Source: a virus. From it: 23,665 nt of DNA. The notes under the pieces are model-generated. The model ran no database searches, was not told where the DNA came from, and saw only the letters and a program-made list of their open reading frames with translations. A program made the position numbers and the translations under genes. The stretch's first letter is position 1; every line of letters begins with the position of its first letter. Location: positions 1-23,665 of the IMG/VR virus record IMGVR_UViG_3300014960_000093; one strand, written 5' to 3'. This document shows positions 12,161 through 19,450 of the stretch, piece after piece.

Positions 12161-14156
12161 CATCTCGCTCAAAGACTGCGACATACCAGAAAAAAAGGTG
12201 ATTGACTATGAGATTCAGCTAATAGAAGAAATCAAAAAAGCCAATCTTAATCCTCCTCAAAACGTAATACTGGACGGGCAGATACACCGGTTTGCGTCCG
12301 ATCCCGATGACCCCAGGGATCTGAAAGGCTGGTACGTCGCTTATAGTGACGGCATACCGGCTGGGGTATTCGGAGACCACAGCACTAAAGAGACTCACTA
12401 CTGGAAGGCTGATGTCGGGCGGGAATTGTCTCTACAGGAAACGATAGAGCATCGTCGTGCAATGCAAGCAGCGGAAGAGGCGAGAGCGAGAGATAGGAAA
12501 ATCAGACAGGCGGAGAGAATAAAGGAGGCGGGCGCACTGTGGGATAGAGCTGAATTAGCGCATTCTCACCCTTACCTCACGAAAAAACAAATAGCCCCAG
12601 GGGTCGCCAGAATTGGCGATGATGGGACGCTATTGTTGCCTATTTATAACGCTGACGGCTCTATTCAGTCGTTGCAGCGTATCAATAATGACGGGGAAAA
12701 GCGTTTTTTTGGGGGTGCTCCCTTTCGCGGGGGATATTGCGTACTGGGGGACTGGAATACGCCAGTAGTCTATTTAGTAGAGGGGTACGCTACTGGCTCG
12801 ACAGTGCGCGAAAAAACGGGGATGACTGTCGTTATTGCGTACAGCCTAAACAATCTGGAACCTGTCTATTTATCGCTCAAACACAAAGCGCAAGAATGGG
12901 TGCTCATTGCAGACAACGATAAAAGCAAAGCCGGGCAAAATGAGGGGGAACGACTAAAAGAGAAACACGGGCTAAAAATGGTACTGCCTGGGGTGGAGGG
13001 ACAAGACGCTAATGATTTTGTCAACGACGGCGGGGATTTATTAGCGATATTGCCAGAGATTAAACCACTTACGCCCATTATTGATTGGTTGATTAATGCT
13101 GATGATTTTAGCCAGCAACCTGCACCATTGCAGTGGTTGGTTAAAGGGTGGGTGCAAAGGGATTCTCTAATGATGGTGCACGGGCCAAGCGGGTGCGGTA
13201 AAACGTTTATCGTATTAGATTGGTGTATGCGTATTGCAACGGATTATGATGATTGGTTCGGTCATAAAGTACGAAATGGGGTTGTTGTGTATTTAGCCGG
13301 AGAAGGGCATCACGGATTACGGGCACGGGTTGCCGCGTGGCAAACTCAATACGGAAAAAAACAAACTAAAATGTGGTTATCTAGTAGCGGGTGCGATTTC
13401 AATTCTGACGAAGGCTATCAGTTGATAGTGTCAGAAATTGAGAAAAAAGGCATTAAACCATTATTAATTGTGGTGGATACGCTGCACCGATTTATGGACG
13501 GCAATGAAAACGATAGCAAGGACGTAAGGGGAATGCTGTCATATTGTGCCAGATTGCAACAACGATTTAATGCCAGCGTTTTGCTAGTACACCACACCGG
13601 CGTTAGTGCGGAAGCGCAAGACAGAGCTAGAGGATCTAGCGCGTGGCGTGCCGCGTTAGATATTGAAGTGTCAATCTCCCCCGCCAAAGAGGAGACTCCG
13701 ATTAAAATATCTCAGCGCAAAAGCAAAGATGCAGAATTGGCGCGTCCCATTAATGTAATGCTATCTAAGGTGGAAATTCCGGGATGGATTGATGAGGACG
13801 GCGAAGCCGTGACAAGCGCGGTAGTGACGCTTGCCGATGCTGACACTATGCAATCTGATAAATCAAAAGGCGGTAAAAGCCGCAAATGGTTTGAAGATGC
13901 CTGGTATGACTCAGAGCGATTGATACAGCAAGGGTCTCCATATTTGTCACGCAGTGATTTTTTATCGTATTTGATTGATAGCGCCGCGCTAACGCCAGAC
14001 TCGGCCAAAAAATACCTTACCCCAACAGGGAAAATAGTCAAGGAGTTGATTGACTCGGAAACGATAGCAGTGCATAGCGCGGGATGGATAGTCATTGATG
14101 ACGATTTAGCTAGTGTGATGATGTTGTTGTCAGGAGACGGAACAAACGGAAAATAG
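12147..14156 (+). CDS. TOPRIM primase / RecA-fold replicative helicase
   Basis: A 669-residue bifunctional replication protein. Residues 1-100 hold no CHC2 zinc finger; a charged helical stretch (105-130) follows. The TOPRIM domain has Glu212 (YLVEGYATGS), Asp256-Asn-Asp258 and a DANDF box (287-291), as in phage P4-alpha/T7-type primases. From about 325 a RepA-like RecA-fold ATPase begins: Walker A GPSGCGKT (346-353), AGEGHHG (384-390), Walker B VVDTLHRF (Asp444), VHHTG (481-485) and ARGSSAWRAALD (494-505). A C-terminal tail of about 100 residues could bind origin DNA. The start ATG lies inside the end of the regulator gene. The CGGAA repeat cluster begins within its last 19 bases. Confidence 0.92.
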   Translation: MAIIDISLKDCDIPEKKVIDYEIQLIEEIKKANLNPPQNVILDGQIHRFASDPDDPRDLKGWYVAYSDGIPAGVFGDHSTKETHYWKADVGRELSLQETIEHRRAMQAAEEARARDRKIRQAERIKEAGALWDRAELAHSHPYLTKKQIAPGVARIGDDGTLLLPIYNADGSIQSLQRINNDGEKRFFGGAPFRGGYCVLGDWNTPVVYLVEGYATGSTVREKTGMTVVIAYSLNNLEPVYLSLKHKAQEWVLIADNDKSKAGQNEGERLKEKHGLKMVLPGVEGQDANDFVNDGGDLLAILPEIKPLTPIIDWLINADDFSQQPAPLQWLVKGWVQRDSLMMVHGPSGCGKTFIVLDWCMRIATDYDDWFGHKVRNGVVVYLAGEGHHGLRARVAAWQTQYGKKQTKMWLSSSGCDFNSDEGYQLIVSEIEKKGIKPLLIVVDTLHRFMDGNENDSKDVRGMLSYCARLQQRFNASVLLVHHTGVSAEAQDRARGSSAWRAALDIEVSISPAKEETPIKISQRKSKDAELARPINVMLSKVEIPGWIDEDGEAVTSAVVTLADADTMQSDKSKGGKSRKWFEDAWYDSERLIQQGSPYLSRSDFLSYLIDSAALTPDSAKKYLTPTGKIVKELIDSETIAVHSAGWIVIDDDLASVMMLLSGDGTNGK

Positions 14157-14254
14157 GCGGAAAATTCCGAATTTTCCGTTTTTAGGCGAGGCGGAGAGGG
14201 ACGGAAAGCACGGAACGGAACACACTCTTTAGAGTGTTCCGTTCTTTCCGTCCC
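14138..14254. other. CGGAA/TTCCG repeat cluster with two hairpins, candidate replication origin
   Basis: Six CGGAA (14138, 14147, 14158, 14202, 14211, 14216) and four TTCCG (14165, 14174, 14237, 14246) lie within 113 bases overlapping the end of the primase-helicase gene. They are arranged as direct repeats followed by two inverted-repeat structures. The second is a long imperfect hairpin: GGGACGGAAAG (14198-14208) pairs with CTTTCCGTCCC (14244-14254), inside which AACGGAAC pairs with GTTCCGTT and ACTCT with AGAGT, with bulges of 5 and 2 bases. The position next to a primase-helicase is typical of phage and plasmid origins. A termination or RNA-stability role is the alternative; no T-run follows the large hairpin. 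Confidence 0.45.
14158..14183 (+). terminator. Hairpin plus T-run after the primase-helicase gene
   Basis: CGGAAAATT pairs with AATTTTCCG round a CCG loop and TTTTT follows at once. The layout is that of a Rho-independent terminator, though the stem is AT-rich and so only moderately stable. It is also part of the CGGAA cluster. Confidence 0.45.
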
Positions 14255-14312
14255 CGACGCGGGGTAAGACGTTCTAAAGCTAGTATTTAACCAACCAAAA
14301 GAGAGGTTTTTT

Positions 14313-14591
14313 ATGAGCAACAAAACTTATAGTACTGAATGGCATTGCATAGGTTATGAGCCAACGTATGAAAACAGCCAAACATCTTTCAGTAATAATG
14401 ATTTTTGGATAAAAACAGAAGCGATGGAGATTCCAGGCGTCGGCGCACTGGTGCAAACTGAAAGATACTACCCAAAACCAAACTTAACGCATATTTCTAG
14501 CCCAGCTTTTGTTCCTGGCGTAAAGCTGATGGAGGTAGATACAGACGATGAATGGATAAGTCATAAATTGGTTAAAATAAATAATTATTAG
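14313..14591 (+). CDS. Hypothetical protein (92 aa)
   Basis: A 92-residue protein (MSNKTYSTEWHCIGYEPTYE...) with a GAGAGG site 6 bases before the ATG. Rich in Tyr, Trp, Asn and Pro, predicted mostly beta; no signal peptide or membrane helix. The segment EIPGVGALVQTERYYP is the most structured-looking. It is separated from the primase gene by the repeat cluster and from the next gene by a hairpin, so it may be a single-gene unit. No family recognised. Confidence 0.65.
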   Translation: MSNKTYSTEWHCIGYEPTYENSQTSFSNNDFWIKTEAMEIPGVGALVQTERYYPKPNLTHISSPAFVPGVKLMEVDTDDEWISHKLVKINNY

Positions 14592-14616
14592 CAATAACCT
14601 ATTGCACCCCAACACC

Positions 14617-14640
14617 GTGAGCGGTATCATTGCCGCTCAC
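14617..14640. other. Inverted repeat GTGAGCGG/CCGCTCAC
   Basis: Perfect 8-base stem with an 8-base loop (TATCATTG), 23 bases upstream of the H-NS-like gene. No T-run follows. It could be a weak or processing-type terminator or an operator for the gene that follows. Confidence 0.5.
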
Positions 14641-14663
14641 ATAACACATAGAGAGCGCAAACG

Positions 14664-14969
14664 ATGGTTGATTTAGCACTGTTGCAAGAGAAAATCAGAG
14701 AACGTAACGCAACTCAGCTCGAGTTACACGCTGCGCTAGAAAATCTAGCTGGTGCAAAGGCTGATGCTGAGTATGCCGAAAACGCATTGCTAGCAGTAGA
14801 AGGCGCGACACCGGCATTACTTGCGTCGCTTGGCGTTGAGCTAAGAAAGCCGCGAAAACGGGGCGTAGCGCCCGCGAAGTGGAAGCACCCCGATGATGAT
14901 AGCCTGACCTGGAGTGGAAAAGGCAGGCGGCCAAAATGGGCCGAGTATGTAAAGCTAGTGGCAATTTGA
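14664..14969 (+). CDS. H-NS-like DNA-binding protein
   Basis: A 101-residue protein with the layout of H-NS/BpH3-type nucleoid proteins. Residues 5-45 form a helical, Ala/Glu/Leu-rich oligomerisation segment, 60-72 a basic linker (RKPRKRGVAPAKWK) and 73-95 the C-terminal DNA-binding domain with DDDSLTWSGKGRRPKWAEY. TWSGxGRxPxW is the hallmark of the betaproteobacterial/pseudomonad branch of the family. Such proteins bind AT-rich DNA in the minor groove and silence it. A phage copy could counter host H-NS silencing, regulate the phage's own late genes or compact DNA. The short length, about 30 residues less than E. coli H-NS, fits the BpH3 branch. The ribosome-binding site is weak (GAGCGC). 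Confidence 0.82.
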   Translation: MVDLALLQEKIRERNATQLELHAALENLAGAKADAEYAENALLAVEGATPALLASLGVELRKPRKRGVAPAKWKHPDDDSLTWSGKGRRPKWAEYVKLVAI

Positions 14970-14978
14970 TGCCGTGCT

Positions 14979-15001
14979 ACCTGCCTGCAAACCAGGCAGG
15001 T
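14979..15001. other. Inverted repeat ACCTGCCTG/CAGGCAGGT
   Basis: Perfect 9-base stem with a 5-base CAAAC loop just after the H-NS-like stop. The following CATCTTTATT is only weakly T-rich, so termination may be partial. It separates the H-NS-like gene from the group leading to the head genes. Confidence 0.5.
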
Positions 15002-15021
15002 CATCTTTATTGGAGGGCGTG

Positions 15022-15222
15022 ATGAAAATTACAATACAAACTGAATGCGGGACGCAAACCTGCGCGGAGTCTAAGCAAAAAGTTTGCGCGTTTCTGCAAT
15101 CGACGATGCTCGGCATTGTTCCCTATTGCGGGCTATTTTCAACGGCACTAGGGGACGTGGATGGTTGGGTTACGCGGTGCGTGCAATGCCTAGAAAAATT
15201 CAAAGGAGATAGCAGCGTATGA
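15022..15222 (+). CDS. Small cysteine-containing protein (66 aa)
   Basis: The ATG at 15022 follows GGAGG 5-6 bases upstream; the frame is open back to 14974 but that part lies in the hairpin. The 66-residue product (MKITIQTECGTQTCAESKQK...) has six cysteines, including TECGTQTC and RCVQC, which could bind zinc or form disulfides, and a hydrophobic middle (MLGIVPYCGLFSTALG) too polar at its ends for a confident membrane helix. Its stop overlaps the co-chaperonin start (ATGA). No family recognised. Confidence 0.6.
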   Translation: MKITIQTECGTQTCAESKQKVCAFLQSTMLGIVPYCGLFSTALGDVDGWVTRCVQCLEKFKGDSSV

Positions 15223-15482
15223 CCTGCCCAATTCGCCCCCTTCGAGATCGCGTTGTAGTCATCCCAGAGGTTCGGGAACTATCTAGCGTGATTTTTGTTC
15301 AAAATAACGAGAAATATAATCTGGGAACGGTTGCAGCCATCGGGCCAAACGTGAGAGAATTGAAAACGGGCGAAAAAATCAGATACGGGAATGGCTCGTA
15401 TCTGGATTGGCCCGTGGTCGAGTTTGGTGGGGTCAAGTATCAGCTTATCCAGGAAGCTGATGTAACCATGGTATTAGAATGA
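15219..15482 (+). CDS. GroES-like (Cpn10) co-chaperonin
   Basis: An 87-residue Cpn10-type protein. IRPLRDRVVV at the N-terminus matches GroES IRPLHDRVIV, LGTVAAIGPN matches RGEVLAVGNG, and LKTGEKIRYGNG, VKYQLIQEADVTMVLE matches the GroES C-terminal half. The mobile loop (about 16-33) is short but keeps a hydrophobic VIF in place of the GroES IVL that docks on GroEL. GroES has 97 residues. No GroEL is encoded here, so it would cap host GroEL, perhaps to fold the coat protein as T4 gp31 does; that is inference. Start overlaps the preceding stop; AAGGAG lies 10-11 bases upstream. Confidence 0.85.
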   Translation: MTCPIRPLRDRVVVIPEVRELSSVIFVQNNEKYNLGTVAAIGPNVRELKTGEKIRYGNGSYLDWPVVEFGGVKYQLIQEADVTMVLE

Positions 15483-15491
15483 GGTGTCGTA

Positions 15492-15638
15492 ATGAGTATC
15501 GAAGAGATTAAAACACGGATTGAACAACTGAAAGAGATGGCAAAAACGCATGAGGCTATTTTGCTCCAAATTAGTGGAGCGATACAAGAATATATGCGAG
15601 TGATTGAGCAATCAGAGAAACAAACTTCGGATCAATAA
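15492..15638 (+). CDS. Short helical protein (48 aa)
   Basis: A 48-codon frame filling the gap between the co-chaperonin and small terminase genes. It starts at 15492 with a GAGGTG site about 8 bases upstream and stops one base before the terminase ATG, so the genes are probably coupled. The product (MSIEEIKTRIEQLKEMAKTH...) is charged and helical, with heptad-like spacing of Ile/Leu/Met suggesting a coiled coil. No family recognised. A longer terminase start could in principle overlap it. Confidence 0.65.
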   Translation: MSIEEIKTRIEQLKEMAKTHEAILLQISGAIQEYMRVIEQSEKQTSDQ

Positions 15639-15639
15639 A

Positions 15640-15990
15640 ATGACCGCTCTATTTGTTCCCACTGATGAAGAAAGAAAGTTAGCAGAGTCAATGGCGGGTT
15701 ATGGCGTACCGCATGAAAACATAGCGGCTTTAATTCGTGGCGGTATTGATAGCGATACGCTAAAAAAGCATTTTAAAACGGAATTAGCGCAGGGAAAGGC
15801 GAAAGCGAACGCGCAGATTGGCAAGACTTTATTCCAAAAAGCTATTGGCGGAGATACTACGGCGGCGATTTGGTGGACTAAGTCGCAGATGAAATGGTCT
15901 GAGACGGTAAAGCAGGAAGTCACTGGTGCTGATGGTGTACCACTGGGGATAAAGGTATCATTTGTCGATGCTGAACGAGACGGAAACTAA
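15640..15990 (+). CDS. Terminase small subunit
   Basis: A 116-residue protein with the helical DNA-binding layout of phage small terminases: TDEERKLAESMAGYGVPHENIAALIRGGIDSDTLKKHF (helix-turn-helix) then ELAQGKAKANAQIGKTLFQKAIGGDTTAAIWWTKSQMKWSE, a pattern common in TerS proteins paired with this type of large subunit. The family recognises packaging sites on concatemeric DNA. The ATG at 15640 is preferred; an upstream TTG at 15604 would overlap the 48-residue gene. Its end overlaps the large subunit start by 23 bases. Ribosome-binding site weak (GGATCAATAAA), consistent with coupling. Confidence 0.82.
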   Translation: MTALFVPTDEERKLAESMAGYGVPHENIAALIRGGIDSDTLKKHFKTELAQGKAKANAQIGKTLFQKAIGGDTTAAIWWTKSQMKWSETVKQEVTGADGVPLGIKVSFVDAERDGN

Positions 15991-17236
15991 CGCGCAATTT
16001 CCCGAAAAACTTCGCCCCCTTTTCAAGCCATACCGATACAAGATCTGTTATGGCGGAAGAGGGGGCGCGAAGTCGTGGGGAATTGCTCGTGCGTTGCTTA
16101 TTTTAGCGGCGCAGTCTCCACTCCGTATATTGTGCGCTAGAGAGTTTCAATCGTCAATGAAGGATTCTGTTCACAAGCTACTATGTGACCAGATTGATTC
16201 TCTAAACCTGCTGGGTTTTTACGAGATAACGCAAAACAGCATACGCGGCAGCAACGGTTCAGAGTTTGCTTTTATTGGCCTCAAGAACAATCCCACTAAT
16301 ATCAAATCTTTCGAGGGTGTCGATATTTGCTGGGTAGAGGAAGGGCAAACGGTATCGAGGCTGTCCTGGAATATCTTAATCCCGACGATTAGAAAGAAAG
16401 GGTCGGAGATTTGGGTATCGTTTAATCCCGATTTAGAAACTGACGAAACTTATCAGCGTTTTGTTTTGCATCCCCCGCAAGATTCAATCCTAATAAGAAT
16501 TAATTGGTCAGATAATCCGTGGTTTCCCGAAACGTTACAGCTCGAAAAGGACGCACTCAAAGAGCGTGACCCCATTGCTTATGCAAACGTCTGGGAAGGT
16601 CACTGTAAACGCACGGTAGACGGCGCTATTTTTGCCGCTGAAATCGAAAAGGCGGAGGAAGATGGCAGAATATGCAAAGTTCCCTACGACCCCGTTAAAC
16701 CCGTGCACGCTATTTGTGATTTAGGATGGTCGGATGCAACCGCTTGGTGGTTTGTGCAATTTGTGGGGATGGAAACGCGGCTAATACGCTATTTTGAAGG
16801 CAGTCAAAGGACAATGACAAGCTACCTGGCCGAATTGCAATCCTTTGGCTATGTCTACGATACAATATGGCTACCCCATGACGCACAAAATAAAACCCTT
16901 GCAGCAGCGGGCCGAAGTATCGAAGAGATTGTTCGCAGTGCAGGCTACAAAACGAGAGTACTTGATAGAGTGCCCGTGGTCGATTCCATTAATGCCGCGA
17001 GAACGATATTCCCCAATGTGTATTTCGACCGAGATTTGTGCTCAGATGGCCTTAATTGCTTGCGCCATTATCGTTATGACGTCGACCCTGAAACCGGTCA
17101 ATTCAGTAAACAGCCGCTCCACGACCGGTATTCACATGGCGCGGATGCGTTCAGATATATTGCGTTGATGATTAAAGAGCCAGAAAAGAAAAAACCGAAA
17201 CAACCTATCACTAATTACGGCGGATGGATGGGGTAA
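15968..17236 (+). CDS. Terminase large subunit
   Basis: A 422-residue packaging motor of the Terminase_3/PBSX-like type. The ATPase has Walker A GGRGGAKS (29-36) and Walker B ICWVEE with catalytic Glu (120-125), then the coupling-like SFNPDLETDETYQRF. The nuclease half (from about 245) has an RNase H-like acidic set: Asp251 and Asp256 (ICDLGWSDATAW), Asp305 (LPHDA) and Asp393 (SHGADAFRY). The family cuts concatemers and drives DNA through the portal. The ATG at 15968 is chosen; a TTG two codons upstream is also possible. The next gene begins 3 bases after the stop. Confidence 0.93.
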   Translation: MLNETETNAQFPEKLRPLFKPYRYKICYGGRGGAKSWGIARALLILAAQSPLRILCAREFQSSMKDSVHKLLCDQIDSLNLLGFYEITQNSIRGSNGSEFAFIGLKNNPTNIKSFEGVDICWVEEGQTVSRLSWNILIPTIRKKGSEIWVSFNPDLETDETYQRFVLHPPQDSILIRINWSDNPWFPETLQLEKDALKERDPIAYANVWEGHCKRTVDGAIFAAEIEKAEEDGRICKVPYDPVKPVHAICDLGWSDATAWWFVQFVGMETRLIRYFEGSQRTMTSYLAELQSFGYVYDTIWLPHDAQNKTLAAAGRSIEEIVRSAGYKTRVLDRVPVVDSINAARTIFPNVYFDRDLCSDGLNCLRHYRYDVDPETGQFSKQPLHDRYSHGADAFRYIALMIKEPEKKKPKQPITNYGGWMG

Positions 17237-17239
17237 ATT

Positions 17240-19360
17240 ATGTCACGCTTTCAGAATGTCGCTAATGATGCTCGTATTGCTGATGCCATTAAACTGCTGC
17301 GCGTAGCGGGTGAGGCCGAGTCAAGCAATCGGCAAGAAGCATTGCAAGATTTGAAATTCTCAGCGGGCGACCAGTGGCCGGTCGAGATTCAAAACAGCAG
17401 AAACATAGAAGCCCGCCCGTGTCTGACGATAAACAAGATCGACGCTTATATCAGGCAAGTTTGCAATCAACAACGCCAGCAACGGCCACGCATTAAAGTT
17501 CACCCCGTCAACGACGAAAGCGATTTGAAAATCGCTGAGGTTATCGAGGGAATAACGCGGCATATTGAGGTTAATAGCAACGCTGACAATGCTTATGATA
17601 CCGCTTTTGATTATGCAGTGCGCATGGGCTGGGGCTATTGGAGAATAGTAACGGATTACGTCAAGCCGGATTCATTTGACCAAGAAATCTATATTGAGCC
17701 GATTGATAACCCCTTCTCCGTCTATTTTGACCCTAATTCGGTAGCCCCCGATGGTTCAGATGCTAAATCGTGCCTAATTACCACGGTTTTATCAAAAGAG
17801 ACATTCCGCGAATTGTATCCCGACGCCAGCGACGGCCAGGGATTTACTTATCGCAGCACGGGCGATGATGTCGCTGAGTGGGTAACAAAAGAAGATATAA
17901 GAATCGCAGAGTATTTTTATATTGAGAATGAAAAGGTCAATTTAATCCTTCTTTCAGATGGCACAAAAGGATTCGAGGACGAACTACCGCCGATGGAGAT
18001 TATTGAAGCGGCAGGCGTGCGGGTTATTGATAAGCGCGTATCGTGGCGCAAAAAGGTTAAATGGTGCAAATTAACGGCGATGGAGGTCTTAGAGGAAAAG
18101 GAGTGGCCAGGGAAATATATTCCGGTGGTTCCCGTTTATGGCGCTATTACGGTCATTGAAGGAAAGCGCAAAAAATACGGGTTGACCCGTTTTGCGAAGG
18201 ATCCGCAAAGAATGTACAACTTTTGGCGGACGGCCATCACCGAGTCAATCGCTCTAGCGCCTAAGGCTAAATGGTTATTAGCTGAGGGCCAGGACGAAGG
18301 GCATGAAAACGAGTGGGCACTGGCCAACATTAAATCATCGCCTGTATTGCGCTACAAACAGCGCGATATAGACGGAATGCCAGCACCGCCCCCGCAGCGG
18401 TTGCAGCCTGAACCTCCGCCGATGGGCGTGATTGAAGCGGCAACGGATGCGAGCAATGATTTACAAACCGTGATGGGCATATTTGACCCCTCGCAGCAGC
18501 TTCCCGGCAATATGTCGGGGAAAGCGTTGCAGGGTCAACAGCAGCAGGTTGATTTAACCAACTATCATTTTTACGACAACCTGACGCGCTCTATCCAGCA
18601 GACCGGGAAAATCATCTTAGATTTAATCCCCAAGATTTACGACACTCAGCGCGTAATGCGTATTATTGGCGCGGATGGCAAGCCCGATATGGTTGTTATC
18701 AATGAATTGCAAGCGACTGGCGAGGTCTTAAATAATCTCACGGTCGGAGATTATGACATTGTAATGGAGACAGGGCCGGGCTATAACAGCAAGCGGGAAA
18801 TGGCGGTTGAAGCGATGATGCCGTTGATGGTTAAGCCTGAAATCTTCCAAGTGGCGGGGGATTTAATGTTCAGGAATATGGACTTTCCCGGTGCTGATAC
18901 GATTGCAGACCGTTTGGCTGCAATTAATCCGTTAGCTCAAATTGATGATAAGTCGCCCGTCCCGCCTCAGGCGCAGATGCTTATAAAAAATTTACAGCAA
19001 ACGGTGCAACAACAACAACAGCAGATGGCCGCGATGCAGATGGATCTAAAATATCGCGGCTCTATTGAAACGATGCGGCAGGACGGCGAGACTAAACGAA
19101 AACTGATGGATGTGACAGCGCAAGCGCACAATACAGAAACCAACGCTGAAGTGAAAGTTCATGATCAGAATACTCGTGCTATCACAAGCCAAAATAAAAC
19201 AGAAATCGACGCTATCGTTAAATTGCTCCTGGCTCAAATGAAACCAGAGGCGCTAAAGAAAGTGATTGATAACGCGAACAGCGAACAATATCTGTTCGCT
19301 AATATCGCAGACAGAGATATTGAGCAAAATCCTAGCCCGTTTTTGGATAAAAAACAATGA
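17240..19360 (+). CDS. P22-type portal protein
   Basis: A 706-residue protein close to P22 gp1 in length (725) and pattern. Characteristic stretches are an N-terminal RxxxxEALQDLKFSAGDQWP, RPCLTINKIDAYIRQVCNQQRQQRPRIKV, AVRMGWGYWRIVTDY, EPIDNPFSVYFDPNS and the GIFDPSQQLPGNMSGKAL segment. The C-terminal 130 residues are Gln-rich and helical (starting at LQQTVQQQQQQMAAMQ), comparable with the helical barrel of the P22 portal that projects into the capsid. Twelve copies would form the DNA gateway that the terminase docks on. Weak GGGG site before the ATG. Confidence 0.92.
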   Translation: MSRFQNVANDARIADAIKLLRVAGEAESSNRQEALQDLKFSAGDQWPVEIQNSRNIEARPCLTINKIDAYIRQVCNQQRQQRPRIKVHPVNDESDLKIAEVIEGITRHIEVNSNADNAYDTAFDYAVRMGWGYWRIVTDYVKPDSFDQEIYIEPIDNPFSVYFDPNSVAPDGSDAKSCLITTVLSKETFRELYPDASDGQGFTYRSTGDDVAEWVTKEDIRIAEYFYIENEKVNLILLSDGTKGFEDELPPMEIIEAAGVRVIDKRVSWRKKVKWCKLTAMEVLEEKEWPGKYIPVVPVYGAITVIEGKRKKYGLTRFAKDPQRMYNFWRTAITESIALAPKAKWLLAEGQDEGHENEWALANIKSSPVLRYKQRDIDGMPAPPPQRLQPEPPPMGVIEAATDASNDLQTVMGIFDPSQQLPGNMSGKALQGQQQQVDLTNYHFYDNLTRSIQQTGKIILDLIPKIYDTQRVMRIIGADGKPDMVVINELQATGEVLNNLTVGDYDIVMETGPGYNSKREMAVEAMMPLMVKPEIFQVAGDLMFRNMDFPGADTIADRLAAINPLAQIDDKSPVPPQAQMLIKNLQQTVQQQQQQMAAMQMDLKYRGSIETMRQDGETKRKLMDVTAQAHNTETNAEVKVHDQNTRAITSQNKTEIDAIVKLLLAQMKPEALKKVIDNANSEQYLFANIADRDIEQNPSPFLDKKQ

Positions 19361-19367
19361 AAATAGG

Positions 19368-19404
19368 TTGACAGAATTTAAAAATTAGTGAAAACTTGTT
19401 GACA
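19368..19404 (+). promoter_or_regulatory. Two TTGACA boxes before the scaffold gene, possible promoter region
   Basis: Perfect -35 boxes at 19368-19373 and 19399-19404, 31 bases apart, in the only sizeable gap (90 bases) of the head module. At 17-base spacing the -10 positions read AAAACT and ACAGAC, both poor, so activity would need an activator or is doubtful. A local promoter would fit the high need for scaffold and coat. Confidence 0.3.
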
Positions 19405-19450
19405 TCCTACCGGATCGGATTACAGACCGGGCTAATTCTTGGGACTACCC

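Noticed and set aside
13712-14323. A 203-codon open frame on the minus strand opposite the primase-helicase gene
   Set aside because: It lies antisense to a well-supported gene with conserved motifs, has Ser/Pro-rich composition without domain features, no good ribosome-binding site, and runs through the repeat cluster.
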